Below the pieces are notes generated by a model that was given only the letters and a program-made list of their open reading frames with translations, did not search any database and was not told the origin of the DNA. Below are positions 1 through 8,002 of a DNA stretch of 18,348 nucleotides, piece after piece. Numbering within the stretch: the first letter of the stretch is position 1; every line of letters starts with the position of its first letter. The translations under genes were made by a program, and so were the position numbers. This DNA comes from Deltaproteobacteria bacterium (GTDB taxonomy: Bacteria > Desulfobacterota > Anaeroferrophillalia > Anaeroferrophillales > Tharpellaceae): contig JAADEO010000032.1 in assembly GCA_013153415.1 (NCBI GenBank), positions 1 to 18,348 of the forward strand. Reading direction: 5' to 3'.

Positions 1-89
1 TAAGTCATAAAAGGCAAAAACAACCGTTATTGGCCGGGGCCAAAGACAAGCAACCGGCGCATCAACCTGGACCGATGGAGAGGGTAAAT

Positions 90-647
90 TTGCGTCATTT
101 CAAACTTCTGCTACTCTGCCTGGCGACCTGCGGTCTTTTCCTGACGACCTCCTGCGCCACCTCCCACAAAACGCGGGAAACGGTCAAACCGAAAGTCTTC
201 AAAGTTCCGTCCGATCCCCGGATGGCCGTCTATCTCGGTTTCTCTCCCCAGCGACATTGGTTCAAACTGACAGAAATAAAAACCCGGGTCCTGATCGCCG
301 AGGTTTTCCAATCCCGCTGCCCCCACTGCCGGGCCCTGGTTCCCGATCTGAAACGGCTCTACACCCTGGTCGACCGCAATGGTCTGGCGGGAAAAATCAA
401 ATTCATCGGGCTGGGCTACGGCGACCGCCTGATCGATGTCGAGGAGTTCGGGATGCGTTACGCCATCCCCTACCCTCTGTTTCCCGACCCCGGCGGCGGC
501 AAGATCAAGGTCTCGGAAATTCCGGTTACTTTCGTTCTCGAAATAACTCCGGAAAAGGAAGCCCGGGTCATCTATGAATTTCACGGCCCCATGCCCAAGC
601 CCGAGGAACTGCTGGAAATGATCTGCAAAGCTGTTGATATGAGTTGA
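90..647 (+). CDS. Thioredoxin-fold lipoprotein with CPHC motif
   Basis: Probably an envelope-anchored thiol-disulfide or thioredoxin-like protein of about 185 residues. The N-terminus (MRHFK, a Leu-rich stretch, then LTTSC) reads as a lipoprotein signal with the lipidated Cys at residue 22, although Thr at -3 is not the usual Leu. The segment EVFQSRCPHC carries a DsbA-like CxxC pair at about residues 77-80. SEIPVTF near residue 145 supplies the cis-Pro loop of TlpA/ResA-type thioredoxin folds. The start is uncertain. TTG at 90 has GGAGAGGG five bases upstream and gives a clean signal peptide, whereas ATG at 75 in the same frame has no clear ribosome binding site. An even earlier TTG at 30 seems too long. 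The next gene on the same strand begins about 200 bases downstream, so co-transcription is not evident. Family assignment is fairly secure; the substrate is unknown. Confidence 0.8.
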   Translation: MRHFKLLLLCLATCGLFLTTSCATSHKTRETVKPKVFKVPSDPRMAVYLGFSPQRHWFKLTEIKTRVLIAEVFQSRCPHCRALVPDLKRLYTLVDRNGLAGKIKFIGLGYGDRLIDVEEFGMRYAIPYPLFPDPGGGKIKVSEIPVTFVLEITPEKEARVIYEFHGPMPKPEELLEMICKAVDMS

Positions 648-853
648 AGCCTGTTTTGGCAAAAACGAAAGAGGCAGCAGCTCGACGGATGTAAGCACTA
701 TCATCATGAAAACCCCATGACCGAAGAACCCGTTTTAACCTCGGCATCCGCGGAACACGCGCAAGGGCACATACAACTTCGTGTATTCCGACTTAAACCT
801 GCAAATTTCACCATTCTATCAAGAACACTACAAACAATCAAAGGAGTAAAAAA

Positions 854-1633
854 ATGGCTTATGAAAATGTAATCGTGGAGATGGTGGCCGAACACGTCGG
901 TGAGATCACCCTGAACCGACCACAGAATATGAATACCTTCAGCCTCGGCCTGGCCCGGGAACTCAACGAGGCCCTGCTCGAGCTTGACAATCGCAAGGAT
1001 GTCCGGGCGATCATAGTGAAAGGCGCCGGCCGGGCTTTTTGCGCCGGCATCGACGTCAGCGACTTCTTCGGCAAGACCGCCCTCGAATACAAAGAGTGGA
1101 TCGAAGCCATGGAAACCCCGCTGGTCAATATCAGCCGGTTGAAAAAACCGGTCATCGCCCAGGTCCATGGGGTAGCGGCGGCCAACGGCGCCGGTTTGGT
1201 GGCGGCCGCCGATCTCGCGGTCATGGGCGCTTCGGCCCGTTTCGGCCTGACCGCCATCAACGTCGGTTTGAACTGTGTCGGCCCAGTGGTACCGGTCAGT
1301 CGCAGCATTGGTCGCAAACAGGCTCTGGAACTGCTTTTCGACGGCCAGCTGATCAAGGCCGACCGGGCCCTGGAAATGGGCCTGGTCAACCGGGTCGTGG
1401 CCGATGAAGAGTTGGAAAACGAAACCCGGCAGTGGGCCGCAGAACTGGCGAAAAAAAGCCCGATCGCCCTGCAAATCGCCAAGACCGCTTATTACACGGC
1501 TGAGGATCTCGACTACTACAAGGCCTTCGAATACATGAACGAGGCCTTCGCCCGGATGTGCACGAGCCAGGATTCAGCCGAGGGCATCCGCGCCTTCATG
1601 GAGAAACGGACCCCTGAATGGCAGGAAAAATGA
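854..1633 (+). CDS. Enoyl-CoA hydratase/isomerase (crotonase) family protein, non-canonical active site
   Basis: This 259-residue protein has the normal crotonase length and landmarks. FCAGID (62-67) forms the first oxyanion-hole strand, VHGVAAANGAG (104-114) the second, and the C-terminal trimerisation helices follow. The ATG has AAGGAG at a good distance (842-846). Aligning by eye with rat mitochondrial enoyl-CoA hydratase, the position of Glu144 is Gly114 and that of Glu164 is Ala134, so neither water-activating acid is present. The run FGLTAINVGLNC and the RxxALELLFDG segment resemble the mitochondrial ECHDC3 type more than FadB or EchA hydratases. It is therefore a CoA-thioester binding protein whose reaction cannot be assumed to be hydration; isomerase, hydrolase or another activity remains open. 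No other fatty-acid oxidation gene lies beside it in the window. Confidence 0.9.
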   Translation: MAYENVIVEMVAEHVGEITLNRPQNMNTFSLGLARELNEALLELDNRKDVRAIIVKGAGRAFCAGIDVSDFFGKTALEYKEWIEAMETPLVNISRLKKPVIAQVHGVAAANGAGLVAAADLAVMGASARFGLTAINVGLNCVGPVVPVSRSIGRKQALELLFDGQLIKADRALEMGLVNRVVADEELENETRQWAAELAKKSPIALQIAKTAYYTAEDLDYYKAFEYMNEAFARMCTSQDSAEGIRAFMEKRTPEWQEK

Positions 1634-1636
1634 TGG

Positions 1637-3094
1637 CTAGGAAATAGCCTTGAGAAAGGACGCTGCCTTGGTTTCAGTTTCGCGGTATTCATCATCCGGG
1701 TCGGAGTCGGCGACGATGCCGCCTCCGACCTGGAAATGGAGCTGGCCGTCACAAGCCACGGCGGTGCGGATGGCAATATTGAAATCGAGGTCGCCGGAGA
1801 AATCGAGATAACCGATCGAACCGGTGTAGACCCCGCGACAGGTCGGTTCGAGCTCGTCGATGATCTCCATCGAACGCAGTTTCGGAGCCCCGGTGATCGA
1901 GCCACCGGGAAAGGAGTTCAGGAGACAGTCGCTGCTGCTGACCCCGGGCCGAACCCGGCCGGCCACGGTCGAAACCATATGGTGAACATTGGCATAGCTC
2001 TCCAAGATCATCATCTCGGGTACGTGGACACTGCCATAGGCGGCGACCCGACCCAGGTCGTTGCGCTCGAGATCGACGATCATCAGGTGTTCAGCTCGGT
2101 CCTTGGAACTGCGCAAAAGCTCGCGGCCCAAGGCCTCGTCGGCGACCGGGTCTGCACCCCGGGGCCGGGTACCCTTTATCGGCCGGGTCTCGATATAATC
2201 ATCCCGGATCAGCAGATAGCGTTCCGGTGAGTTGCTCATGATGCAGTGGCGGCCGGTTTCCAGGTAGGCGCCGAACGGGGCCGGGCTCAGGTTGCGGAAC
2301 TTCAAATAGAATTCGCGACAGTCGCCGGTGAAGGGCACAGTGAAACGCTGTGAAAGATTGACCTGATAGATATCACCGGCGGCGATGTAATCGAGAATCT
2401 TCCCGATCGCAGCCCGGTATGCGGCGGGACTGAAATTGGCTTCAAGCCGTTCGGCCGCAAGGGCCCGACGCAACTCATCCTCCCTGACCGAAGACTCATC
2501 CTCCTGGTGTGCTAAGGCTTCATCCACCAGCTTCATTATCTTTTCGACTTGGGATTCTGCCCGGCGGCGGGCGGCACCGTCCTCTTCCAGGGGAAGGCCA
2601 GTGGCCGCAACAAAACAACGCTCCTCAAGGTGGTCGAAAACCAGTACCGTGTCGTAGGCGGCGAAAGCGGCATCCGGCATCTTGAGATCATTGACCGCGG
2701 TCCGGGGAAAACTCTCGACCTGATGGCCGAGCTCATAACCCAGGTAGCCGATCAAACCACTTTCGAAGGGCAGGAAGCTGCTCTCTTTGGGCCGCCGCCA
2801 ACGCTTTTGCAACCGGCTCAGGTAGGGAAAAAAAGGGGAGATGATCTCACTAGTGTGGTTTTCAAGCAGATTTTTCTCAATAATCCGTTCACCGCAGACC
2901 TCGACCTCCAGAAAGGGGTCGGCAGCCAGCAATGAAAACCGCCCCAGTTTTCCGGCATCGACATTGGCATCGAGCCAGGCCGGCCGATAGAGCCGGTCAA
3001 ACTCGCGAAACACCGCAACCGGGCTGGGGAATTCATCTATCTCCTCGACAATCAACATGGGCCGAACCTTAACCGAAGCGTCCCGCCATGTCAA
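1637..3094 (-). CDS. pabB: Aminodeoxychorismate synthase component I (PabB)
   Basis: Chorismate-utilising enzyme that aminates chorismate to 4-amino-4-deoxychorismate, a precursor of p-aminobenzoate and folate, normally with a PabA glutaminase partner. The chorismate-binding domain is complete: NLSQRF, SPERYL, RPIKGTRPRG, KDRAEHLMIVDLERNDLGR, FPGGSITGAPK and a C-terminal GGGIVADSDP. The Lys in PIKGT is diagnostic for PabB, since TrpE has Ala there. The N-terminal half is the usual degenerate domain. Start choice: TTG at 3094 is preceded by AAAGGAGG with a 5-base spacer and gives 485 residues; the ATG at 3058 (473 residues, closer to the roughly 450 of E. coli PabB) has only AAGG upstream. The stop is 3 bases from the stop of the convergent crotonase gene. 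No pabA or pabC is adjacent. Confidence 0.92.
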   Translation of the reverse strand: MTWRDASVKVRPMLIVEEIDEFPSPVAVFREFDRLYRPAWLDANVDAGKLGRFSLLAADPFLEVEVCGERIIEKNLLENHTSEIISPFFPYLSRLQKRWRRPKESSFLPFESGLIGYLGYELGHQVESFPRTAVNDLKMPDAAFAAYDTVLVFDHLEERCFVAATGLPLEEDGAARRRAESQVEKIMKLVDEALAHQEDESSVREDELRRALAAERLEANFSPAAYRAAIGKILDYIAAGDIYQVNLSQRFTVPFTGDCREFYLKFRNLSPAPFGAYLETGRHCIMSNSPERYLLIRDDYIETRPIKGTRPRGADPVADEALGRELLRSSKDRAEHLMIVDLERNDLGRVAAYGSVHVPEMMILESYANVHHMVSTVAGRVRPGVSSSDCLLNSFPGGSITGAPKLRSMEIIDELEPTCRGVYTGSIGYLDFSGDLDFNIAIRTAVACDGQLHFQVGGGIVADSDPDDEYRETETKAASFLKAIS

Positions 3095-3096
3095 GC
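3068..3096 (-). promoter_or_regulatory. Possible sigma-70 promoter overlapping the pabB start region
   Basis: Reading the minus strand there is TTGACA, a 17-base spacer and TAAGGT, just before the ATG at 3058. If used, transcription would begin within a few bases of that ATG and yield a nearly leaderless message. The same TTGACA contains the TTG that has a strong ribosome binding site, so the element may be coincidental coding sequence. Confidence 0.3.
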
Positions 3097-3217
3097 AAAC
3101 CTCCTTTGGAAAAATGCGACTTTTGTATTTTCGCCAGGCAATATCCGGGCGAAACACAACCGGAAACAGAACCTACGTTTACCCGGTTTCCACAGTAATG
3201 GAAAGTATAGACACAAT

Positions 3218-3247
3218 AAGGGGTTAGCGATTTCTCGCTAACCCCTT
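3218..3247 (-). terminator. Perfect 13-bp hairpin downstream of tRNA-Pro
   Basis: AAGGGGTTAGCGA at 3218-3230 pairs perfectly with 3235-3247 around a 4-base loop. It begins 7 bases after the encoded CCA end of tRNA-Pro on the minus strand. It is flanked by a moderately T-rich tract in the minus direction and by TGTTTTATT in the plus direction. It most likely terminates the ihfA-merR-tRNA transcript before pabB. Confidence 0.75.
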
Positions 3248-3254
3248 GTTTTAT

Positions 3255-3331
3255 TGGTCGGGACGAGAGGATTCGAACCTCCGACCCCCTGAACCCCATT
3301 CAGGTACGCTACCAGGCTGCGCCACGTCCCG
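3255..3331 (-). tRNA. tRNA-Pro (anticodon GGG)
   Basis: A full cloverleaf is readable on the minus strand. The acceptor stem is CGGGACG/CGTCCCG with discriminator A and encoded CCA. The D-arm contains GGCGCAGCCTGG, the anticodon stem CCTGA/TCAGG encloses ATGGGGT, and the T-arm contains GGTTCGAATCC. The third to fifth loop bases are GGG, so it reads CCC and CCU proline codons. It follows the merR-type gene by 24 bases, an arrangement common in deltaproteobacteria. Confidence 0.97.
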
Positions 3332-3355
3332 TTATTCTTTTCTGATTGTGCTTTC

Positions 3356-3712
3356 CTATCCCCGTCGATACTGGGTGCGGATCATCGTCTGCAGGTCAAG
3401 AAGTTTGCTTTTCAGCTCAAGCAGACAGCCCCGCATATCCGGGGGTGTCTTTGTAGCTGAAAAAAGCTCTTCCTGCAACCTTTTTCTAGTTCCCTCGATC
3501 GTGTAACGTTCTTCATGAAGAAGCTGCCGGATACGGCGGAAGAGCTCAACCTCCCGACGCCGATAGAGACGCTGGCCCGAATGCTTCTCGGGTTTGATGA
3601 AGGCAAACTCCTTTTCCCAGTAACGCAGTACGTGGGGCTTGACCCCGACCAGGCGGCTGGCTTCACCAATACGAAAATAGAGTTTGTCAGGAATCTCCTC
3701 TGTTGAAGCCAT
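3356..3712 (-). CDS. MerR-family transcriptional regulator
   Basis: A small (118-residue) DNA-binding protein. The N-terminal winged helix-turn-helix is clear: FRIGEASRLVGVKPHVLRYWEKEF followed by RLYRRREVELFRRIRQLLHEERYTIEG (about residues 13-75). A short C-terminal coiled coil follows (LLELKSKLLDLQTMI). It lacks the effector-binding Cys or long C-terminal domain of metal or drug sensors, so the signal is unknown. It lies 50 bases downstream of ihfA and just before tRNA-Pro, a position where an uncharacterised MerR-like gene is common in Geobacter-like genomes. Its ribosome binding site is weak (GAGAG), which suggests low expression or coupling to ihfA. Confidence 0.93.
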   Translation of the reverse strand: MASTEEIPDKLYFRIGEASRLVGVKPHVLRYWEKEFAFIKPEKHSGQRLYRRREVELFRRIRQLLHEERYTIEGTRKRLQEELFSATKTPPDMRGCLLELKSKLLDLQTMIRTQYRRG

Positions 3713-3762
3713 CGGCTCTCTCGGCCGGGTATTTCCGGTCCGGTTAGCGGTATGGTGCAGAT

Positions 3763-4038
3763 TTACGAGTTAAGTTGTTCACGCAGAACGTTACTGGCTT
3801 TGAAACTTAGAACCCGCCGGGCTGAAATCGTGATCTCTTCACCGGTCTGGGGATTACGGCCCCGACGCGGCTTCTTGTGCTGGATGTTGAAGCTGCCGAA
3901 ACCGGAAATCTTGACATTCTCTCCGTTTTCCAGGGTTTCCTTGATGATATCGAAAATAGTTTCGACTATGCGCGTGGCCTCCCGTTTGGAAACCCCGATT
4001 CGATCATAGACCAGCTCTACCATGTCGGCTTTCGTCAT
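3763..4038 (-). CDS. ihfA: Integration host factor alpha subunit
   Basis: A 91-residue member of the HU/IHF DNA-bending family. The start MTKADMVELVYDRIG, the segment ENVKISGFGSFN and the beta-arm RRGRNPQTGEEITI are those of IHF alpha rather than HU (which usually begins MNK). It bends DNA in the nucleoid and helps sigma-54 promoters, replication and recombination, as a heterodimer with IHF beta, which is encoded elsewhere. The gene begins 35 bases after the pheT stop, matching the pheST-ihfA linkage known from E. coli and many proteobacteria, so expression is probably partly from the pheST transcript. Confidence 0.96.
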   Translation of the reverse strand: MTKADMVELVYDRIGVSKREATRIVETIFDIIKETLENGENVKISGFGSFNIQHKKPRRGRNPQTGEEITISARRVLSFKASNVLREQLNS

Positions 4039-4073
4039 TGCCCGTTACCTAAACTCTTCAGCTAATATTAGGC

Positions 4074-6491
4074 TCAGCGAACTTCGCCCTGGAACCTATC
4101 TTCTATCCCCTTGATTAGTTTGGCAATAATCGCATTTACTTTTTTATCTGTCAAGGTTTTATTCGTATCCTGAAAGGTCAGGCGGAAAGCCAGACTCTTT
4201 TTCCCGGCAGGCAGACTTTCACTCTGGAAAACATCGAAGATCTCGACTTCGGTGATCAACTTGTGCTGGCCCCTGATAAAATCGAGCACCTCTGCGGCCG
4301 GCAGATTCTGATCGAACAAGAAAGCAAGGTCACGGTAGACAGCCGGGTAGCGGGGTAGCCCCCGGTAGGTGACCGGAGTTGTGGCCGCAGCCTGCAGTAA
4401 CGGCTCCAAAGCGATTTCGAAAAGAAAGACTTCGGGCTCGAAATCATAGACTTCACTGGCCACCCGATGATGCAGGCGTCCGATGGAGCCTACCACCCGG
4501 TCTTCGTGAACCAGGGACGCAGCCTGGCCCGGAGTCAGGCAAGCGTAAAAATCGCCCGGGGTGAAAGTAAGTTTCAGCCGCAGGGTTTCGGCCAACTCCT
4601 CGAGCAGACCTTTCAGGTCGAAAAAATCGACCTTGTCATCAGCCAGGGAAAAATGCTCGCACCAGCGGCGACCACAGAAGACTCCGGCCAGGAAAAGCTC
4701 CTCGGAAGGCTGTTTTTCTCCTTCCAGCCGGTAAAAATTACGACCGATCTCAAAAAGACGAACGTCCTTGACATTGACCCGGAGATTATTCTTGAGGTTG
4801 GCCAGCAGTCCGGGCAGAAGCGTGGTCCGCATCACCGCCATCTCGGTGCTGATCGGATTCTGCAACCTGACGAAATCGTGGAAACGGCTGCCAGCGGGAA
4901 AACCGAGTGCCGCAACCGCCGCTTCGTCAATAAAACTGTAATTGACCGCCTCGCAACAGCCGTAACGAGCCAGAAGCTGACGGATACAACCCAGATTGAT
5001 GGTTTCCGGATCATCCAGAACCTCGGTCACCGCGATCCTGGGAGTGCTCACCGGCACCCGGTCATAGCCGTAAATCCGGGCCACCTCTTCGATCAGATCG
5101 ACCTCCCGCTCGAGATCGAAACGCCAAGCCGGCGGAACCACGGTCAGTTTTCCGTCCTCAGCGGCAGCGACCCCGATCCGCAGGCGGGAAAAGATATCTC
5201 TAACCTCGCCTTCGCCCAATTCCAGTCCCAGCAGCCGGTTGGCCTGGGCGGGACGGAAAACGATCGCAGCCCGCTCCTGGACGGTGGGATCGGGACAGAT
5301 ATCGAGTTCACCATCAGCCACCCGCCCTTGGGCCAGTTGCTGTAGCAGTTCGGCAGCCCGGGCTGCGGCCCGGCCGGTAGCCTGGGGATCGACTCCACGT
5401 TCGAAACGGTAGGAAGCCTCGGTCGAAAGGTTCAAAAGTCGCGAAGAGCGCCGGATCGAAGCGGGCACGAAAAAGGCGCTCTCGATCAGGACATTGCGGG
5501 TTTTGTCATTGATTTCGGAGTTGAGCCCGCCCATGATTCCGGCGATCGCCACCGGGCCTTCGCCGTCGCAGATCATCAGGGTTTCGGGGTCGATCTTTCG
5601 TTCAATGCCGTCCAGGGTGGTAAACTTCCCATCCTTGCCGGCCCGCCGGACAATAATCCGCCGTTGTCGCAAAAGATCGAGATCGAAGGCGTGCAACGGC
5701 TGACCGGTTTCCAGCATAACGTAATTGGTAACATCGACAACATTGCTGATCGCCCGCACTCCAGCCGCCTGAAGACGGGTTTTGAGCCAGAGCGGCGATT
5801 CACCGAGCACAATATTCTCGACTACCCGGCCGACATAACGGGGGCAGAGATCAGCATCTTCGATCTCGATCCGGGCCAACTCTGTCACCGGTTTCCCCGC
5901 GGCCTCCGGTTTCACCTCCGGCAGATGGAATGGCCGTTTATAGATCGCCGCCAGTTCCCGGGCCACCCCGATGACACTGAGGCAGTCACCCCGGTTGGGA
6001 GTGATCTCGAATTCGAGGATCGTATCCTGGATACCAAGCAGATCAATAACCGGCTCGCCCAGGGGCAGGTCCGGCGGCAGGATCATGATACCAGCCGATT
6101 CCTCCTCGAGGCCGAGCTCGGCCGCTGAACAGAGCATGCCGGTGGAAGCGATCCCCCGGATCTTGGCCTTCTTGATGGCCATGCCGTTGGGCAAACGGGT
6201 ACCGACCGGGGCCAAGGCGACCAGGTCACCGGCCTTCATGTTCCGGGCTCCGCAGACAATCTGCAACTCGTCGCTACCGTCACTAACCGTACAAAGCGAC
6301 AGTTTATCGGCCTCGGGATGGGGTCGGAGCTCGGTGATCCGGGCGCTGACCACCCGCTTCAGCTCGGGCGGACAGAGCTGTTTTATCCCCGCCACCTCCA
6401 AACCGGCCAGAGTCAGACGAGCGGCGGCTTCCTGCGGGTCGATCCCGTCAAGATCGACAAAATCGGACATCCAGTTCCAGCTGATCAGCAT
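4074..6491 (-). CDS. pheT: Phenylalanine--tRNA ligase beta subunit
   Basis: The 805-residue subunit of the heterotetrameric phenylalanyl-tRNA synthetase, close to the usual bacterial length of about 800. Visible domains in order are the N-terminal MLISWNWMSDFV, an EMAP/tRNA-binding-type domain (about 40-150, with HPEADKLSLC and CGARN), the B3/B4 editing region (about 210-390, with DVTNYVMLETGQPLHAFD and SYRFERGVD), B5 (400-470), the synthetase-like core (RLQNPISTEMAVMRTTLLPGLL) and a C-terminal anticodon-binding FDX-ACB domain (YPAVYRDLAFLFD, about 710-805). It acts in the cytoplasm with PheS. It follows pheS after 77 bases, a longer gap than elsewhere in the cluster. The ATG has only a weak GGA upstream. 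Confidence 0.97.
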   Translation of the reverse strand: MLISWNWMSDFVDLDGIDPQEAAARLTLAGLEVAGIKQLCPPELKRVVSARITELRPHPEADKLSLCTVSDGSDELQIVCGARNMKAGDLVALAPVGTRLPNGMAIKKAKIRGIASTGMLCSAAELGLEEESAGIMILPPDLPLGEPVIDLLGIQDTILEFEITPNRGDCLSVIGVARELAAIYKRPFHLPEVKPEAAGKPVTELARIEIEDADLCPRYVGRVVENIVLGESPLWLKTRLQAAGVRAISNVVDVTNYVMLETGQPLHAFDLDLLRQRRIIVRRAGKDGKFTTLDGIERKIDPETLMICDGEGPVAIAGIMGGLNSEINDKTRNVLIESAFFVPASIRRSSRLLNLSTEASYRFERGVDPQATGRAAARAAELLQQLAQGRVADGELDICPDPTVQERAAIVFRPAQANRLLGLELGEGEVRDIFSRLRIGVAAAEDGKLTVVPPAWRFDLEREVDLIEEVARIYGYDRVPVSTPRIAVTEVLDDPETINLGCIRQLLARYGCCEAVNYSFIDEAAVAALGFPAGSRFHDFVRLQNPISTEMAVMRTTLLPGLLANLKNNLRVNVKDVRLFEIGRNFYRLEGEKQPSEELFLAGVFCGRRWCEHFSLADDKVDFFDLKGLLEELAETLRLKLTFTPGDFYACLTPGQAASLVHEDRVVGSIGRLHHRVASEVYDFEPEVFLFEIALEPLLQAAATTPVTYRGLPRYPAVYRDLAFLFDQNLPAAEVLDFIRGQHKLITEVEIFDVFQSESLPAGKKSLAFRLTFQDTNKTLTDKKVNAIIAKLIKGIEDRFQGEVR

Positions 6492-6549
6492 GTTCTATTC
6501 CAAATGAAAAATAAGAGTATTTATTTGCGGGCCGAAAGATCCTTTTGAG

Positions 6550-6567
6550 CGTGGGGCCTGTCCCCGC
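6550..6567 (-). other. Small GC-rich hairpin between pheS and pheT
   Basis: GTGGGG (6551-6556) can pair with CCCCGC around a short CCTGT loop, with one G-T wobble, immediately after the pheS stop. No T-tract follows on the minus strand, so it is not a convincing terminator. It may stabilise the pheS 3' end or set the PheS/PheT ratio. This is inference only. Confidence 0.35.
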
Positions 6568-6568
6568 A

Positions 6569-7588
6569 TTAATTGAATTGGCGCAGGAAACGCAAATCGT
6601 TGGCAAAGAAGAGACGCAGATCATCGATTCCGTAACGCAGCATGGCGAGACGCTCAACTCCCATGCCGAAGGCGAAACCGCTGACCTTTTCAGGATCGTA
6701 ATCGACGAATTTATAGACCGCGGGATCGACCATGCCGCAGCCCAGGATCTCGAGCCAGCCGGTCTGTCCACAGACCCGGCAGCCCTGGCCCCGGCACATG
6801 ACGCACTCGATATCAACCTCGGCACTCGGTTCGGTGAAAGGAAAGTAGCTGGGCCGGAAACGAACTCCGGCCTCGGTCCCGAAAAAGGCATGAAGAAAGG
6901 TTACCAGCACTCCCTTGAGATCGGCGAAGGTAACCTTCTCATCGACCAGGAGTCCCTCGATCTGGTCGAACATCGGCGTATGGGTAAGATCGGAATCGCA
7001 ACGGTAGACCCGGCCGGGAGCGATAACCTTGACCGGCGGAGCTTGCTTCTCCATAACCCGGACCTGGACCGGGGAAGTGTGGGTACGCAAAACCACGTCG
7101 CTGGAGATGTAGAAGGTATCCTGCATCTGCCGGGCGGGGTGGTCCTTGGGAATATTCAGGGCCTCGAAATTGTAGTAGTCGGTCTCGACTTCCGGCCCCT
7201 GGGCAACGGAGAACCCGAGCCGCTGAAAAATGGCGCAGACATCCTCGGTCACCCGGGTGATCGGGTGCTTGCTGCCCCCGAGCAACCGGCGGCCGGGCAG
7301 GGTGACATCGACGGCCCCAGCCGCGATCCGGCGCTCCTGCTCGGCTTCGCTGATTACTCGGCGGGCCTCCTCGAGGGCGGCGAGAATATCTTCCTTGACC
7401 TGGTTGGCGAGCTTGCCGATAACCGGCTTCTGTTCCCGCGGCAACTCGGCCAGGCCCTTGAGCAGGGCGGTAAGCTGCCCCTTGCGACCCAGAACCCGGA
7501 CCCGCAAGGCCTCAAGCTCATCCAGGGATGAAACCTTGGCGATCAGGTCGCGGGTTTCCCCCAGCAGGCCCTTGAGACGAGTCTCCAT
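6569..7588 (-). CDS. pheS: Phenylalanine--tRNA ligase alpha subunit
   Basis: The 339-residue catalytic subunit of phenylalanyl-tRNA synthetase. An N-terminal coiled-coil arm (METRLKGLLGETRDLI, about residues 1-90) binds tRNA. The class II core follows, with LLGGSKHPITRV, QGPEVETDYYNF, the motif 2 segment GRVYRCDSDLTHTPMFDQ and the motif 3 segment GFAFGMGVERLAMLRYGI. A four-Cys insertion (CVMCRGQGCRVC) typical of some PheS proteins is present. The gene starts 8 bases after the rplT stop and has no strong ribosome binding site, suggesting translational coupling to rplT. Confidence 0.97.
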   Translation of the reverse strand: METRLKGLLGETRDLIAKVSSLDELEALRVRVLGRKGQLTALLKGLAELPREQKPVIGKLANQVKEDILAALEEARRVISEAEQERRIAAGAVDVTLPGRRLLGGSKHPITRVTEDVCAIFQRLGFSVAQGPEVETDYYNFEALNIPKDHPARQMQDTFYISSDVVLRTHTSPVQVRVMEKQAPPVKVIAPGRVYRCDSDLTHTPMFDQIEGLLVDEKVTFADLKGVLVTFLHAFFGTEAGVRFRPSYFPFTEPSAEVDIECVMCRGQGCRVCGQTGWLEILGCGMVDPAVYKFVDYDPEKVSGFAFGMGVERLAMLRYGIDDLRLFFANDLRFLRQFN

Positions 7589-7596
7589 CCGTCGAC

Positions 7597-7956
7597 TCAG
7601 TTGGCCAGGGCGGCACTGGCGATATCGGCGAATTTGCCGAAGGCGGCAGGATCGTTAACCGCGAGATCGGCCAGGATCTTGCGGTCGACCTCGACCTCGG
7701 CCTTGGTCAGGCCGGCGATGAAACGACTGTAAGAGAGACCGTGCTGGCGGGCCGCGGCATTGATCCGGACAATCCAGAGGCGCCGGAATTCACGCTTGCG
7801 GACCTTGCGATCGCGGTAGGCGTAGTTGAGGGCCCGGTTAACGGTTTCAACCGCGCTGCGGTAGAGTTTGCTGCGACCGCCGCGATAGCCCTTGGCCATC
7901 TTCAAGACTTTTTTATGTTTTCTGCGGGCTTTAAACCCGCCTTTTACTCTGGGCAT
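7597..7956 (-). CDS. rplT: 50S ribosomal protein L20
   Basis: A 119-residue, highly basic protein with the invariant start MPRVKGGFKARRKHKKVLK and the signature RDRKVRKREFRRLWI...NAAARQHGLSYSRFI. L20 binds 23S rRNA early in large-subunit assembly. In E. coli it represses translation of the rpmI-rplT mRNA; whether the leader here folds that way was not established. AAGGAG sits about 7 bases before the ATG. It lies 46 bases after rpmI and 8 bases before pheS. Confidence 0.98.
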   Translation of the reverse strand: MPRVKGGFKARRKHKKVLKMAKGYRGGRSKLYRSAVETVNRALNYAYRDRKVRKREFRRLWIVRINAAARQHGLSYSRFIAGLTKAEVEVDRKILADLAVNDPAAFGKFADIASAALAN

Positions 7957-8002
7957 TGTTAACTCCTTGAAAAAACAGCTATCCCTGGTTCAGCACCGCC
8001 CT

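Noticed and set aside
704..1474. 256-codon minus-strand open frame opposite the crotonase gene
   Set aside because: The + strand product has clear crotonase motifs and a good ribosome binding site; the opposite frame has neither.
2867..3331. tRNA-Pro 3' end as an integration (att) site for a mobile element
   Set aside because: No integrase gene, no direct repeat of the tRNA 3' end in the window, and the flanking genes are housekeeping. The same holds for tRNA-Val and tRNA-Leu.
3246..3506. Small + strand open frame across tRNA-Pro giving REDSNLRPPEPHSG
   Set aside because: This peptide is a well-known translation artefact of antisense tRNA sequence; the tRNA explains the bases.
6545..7531. 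328-codon + strand open frame opposite pheS
   Set aside because: Antisense shadow of pheS, lacking any family signature; all neighbours from 1637 to 12447 are on the minus strand.
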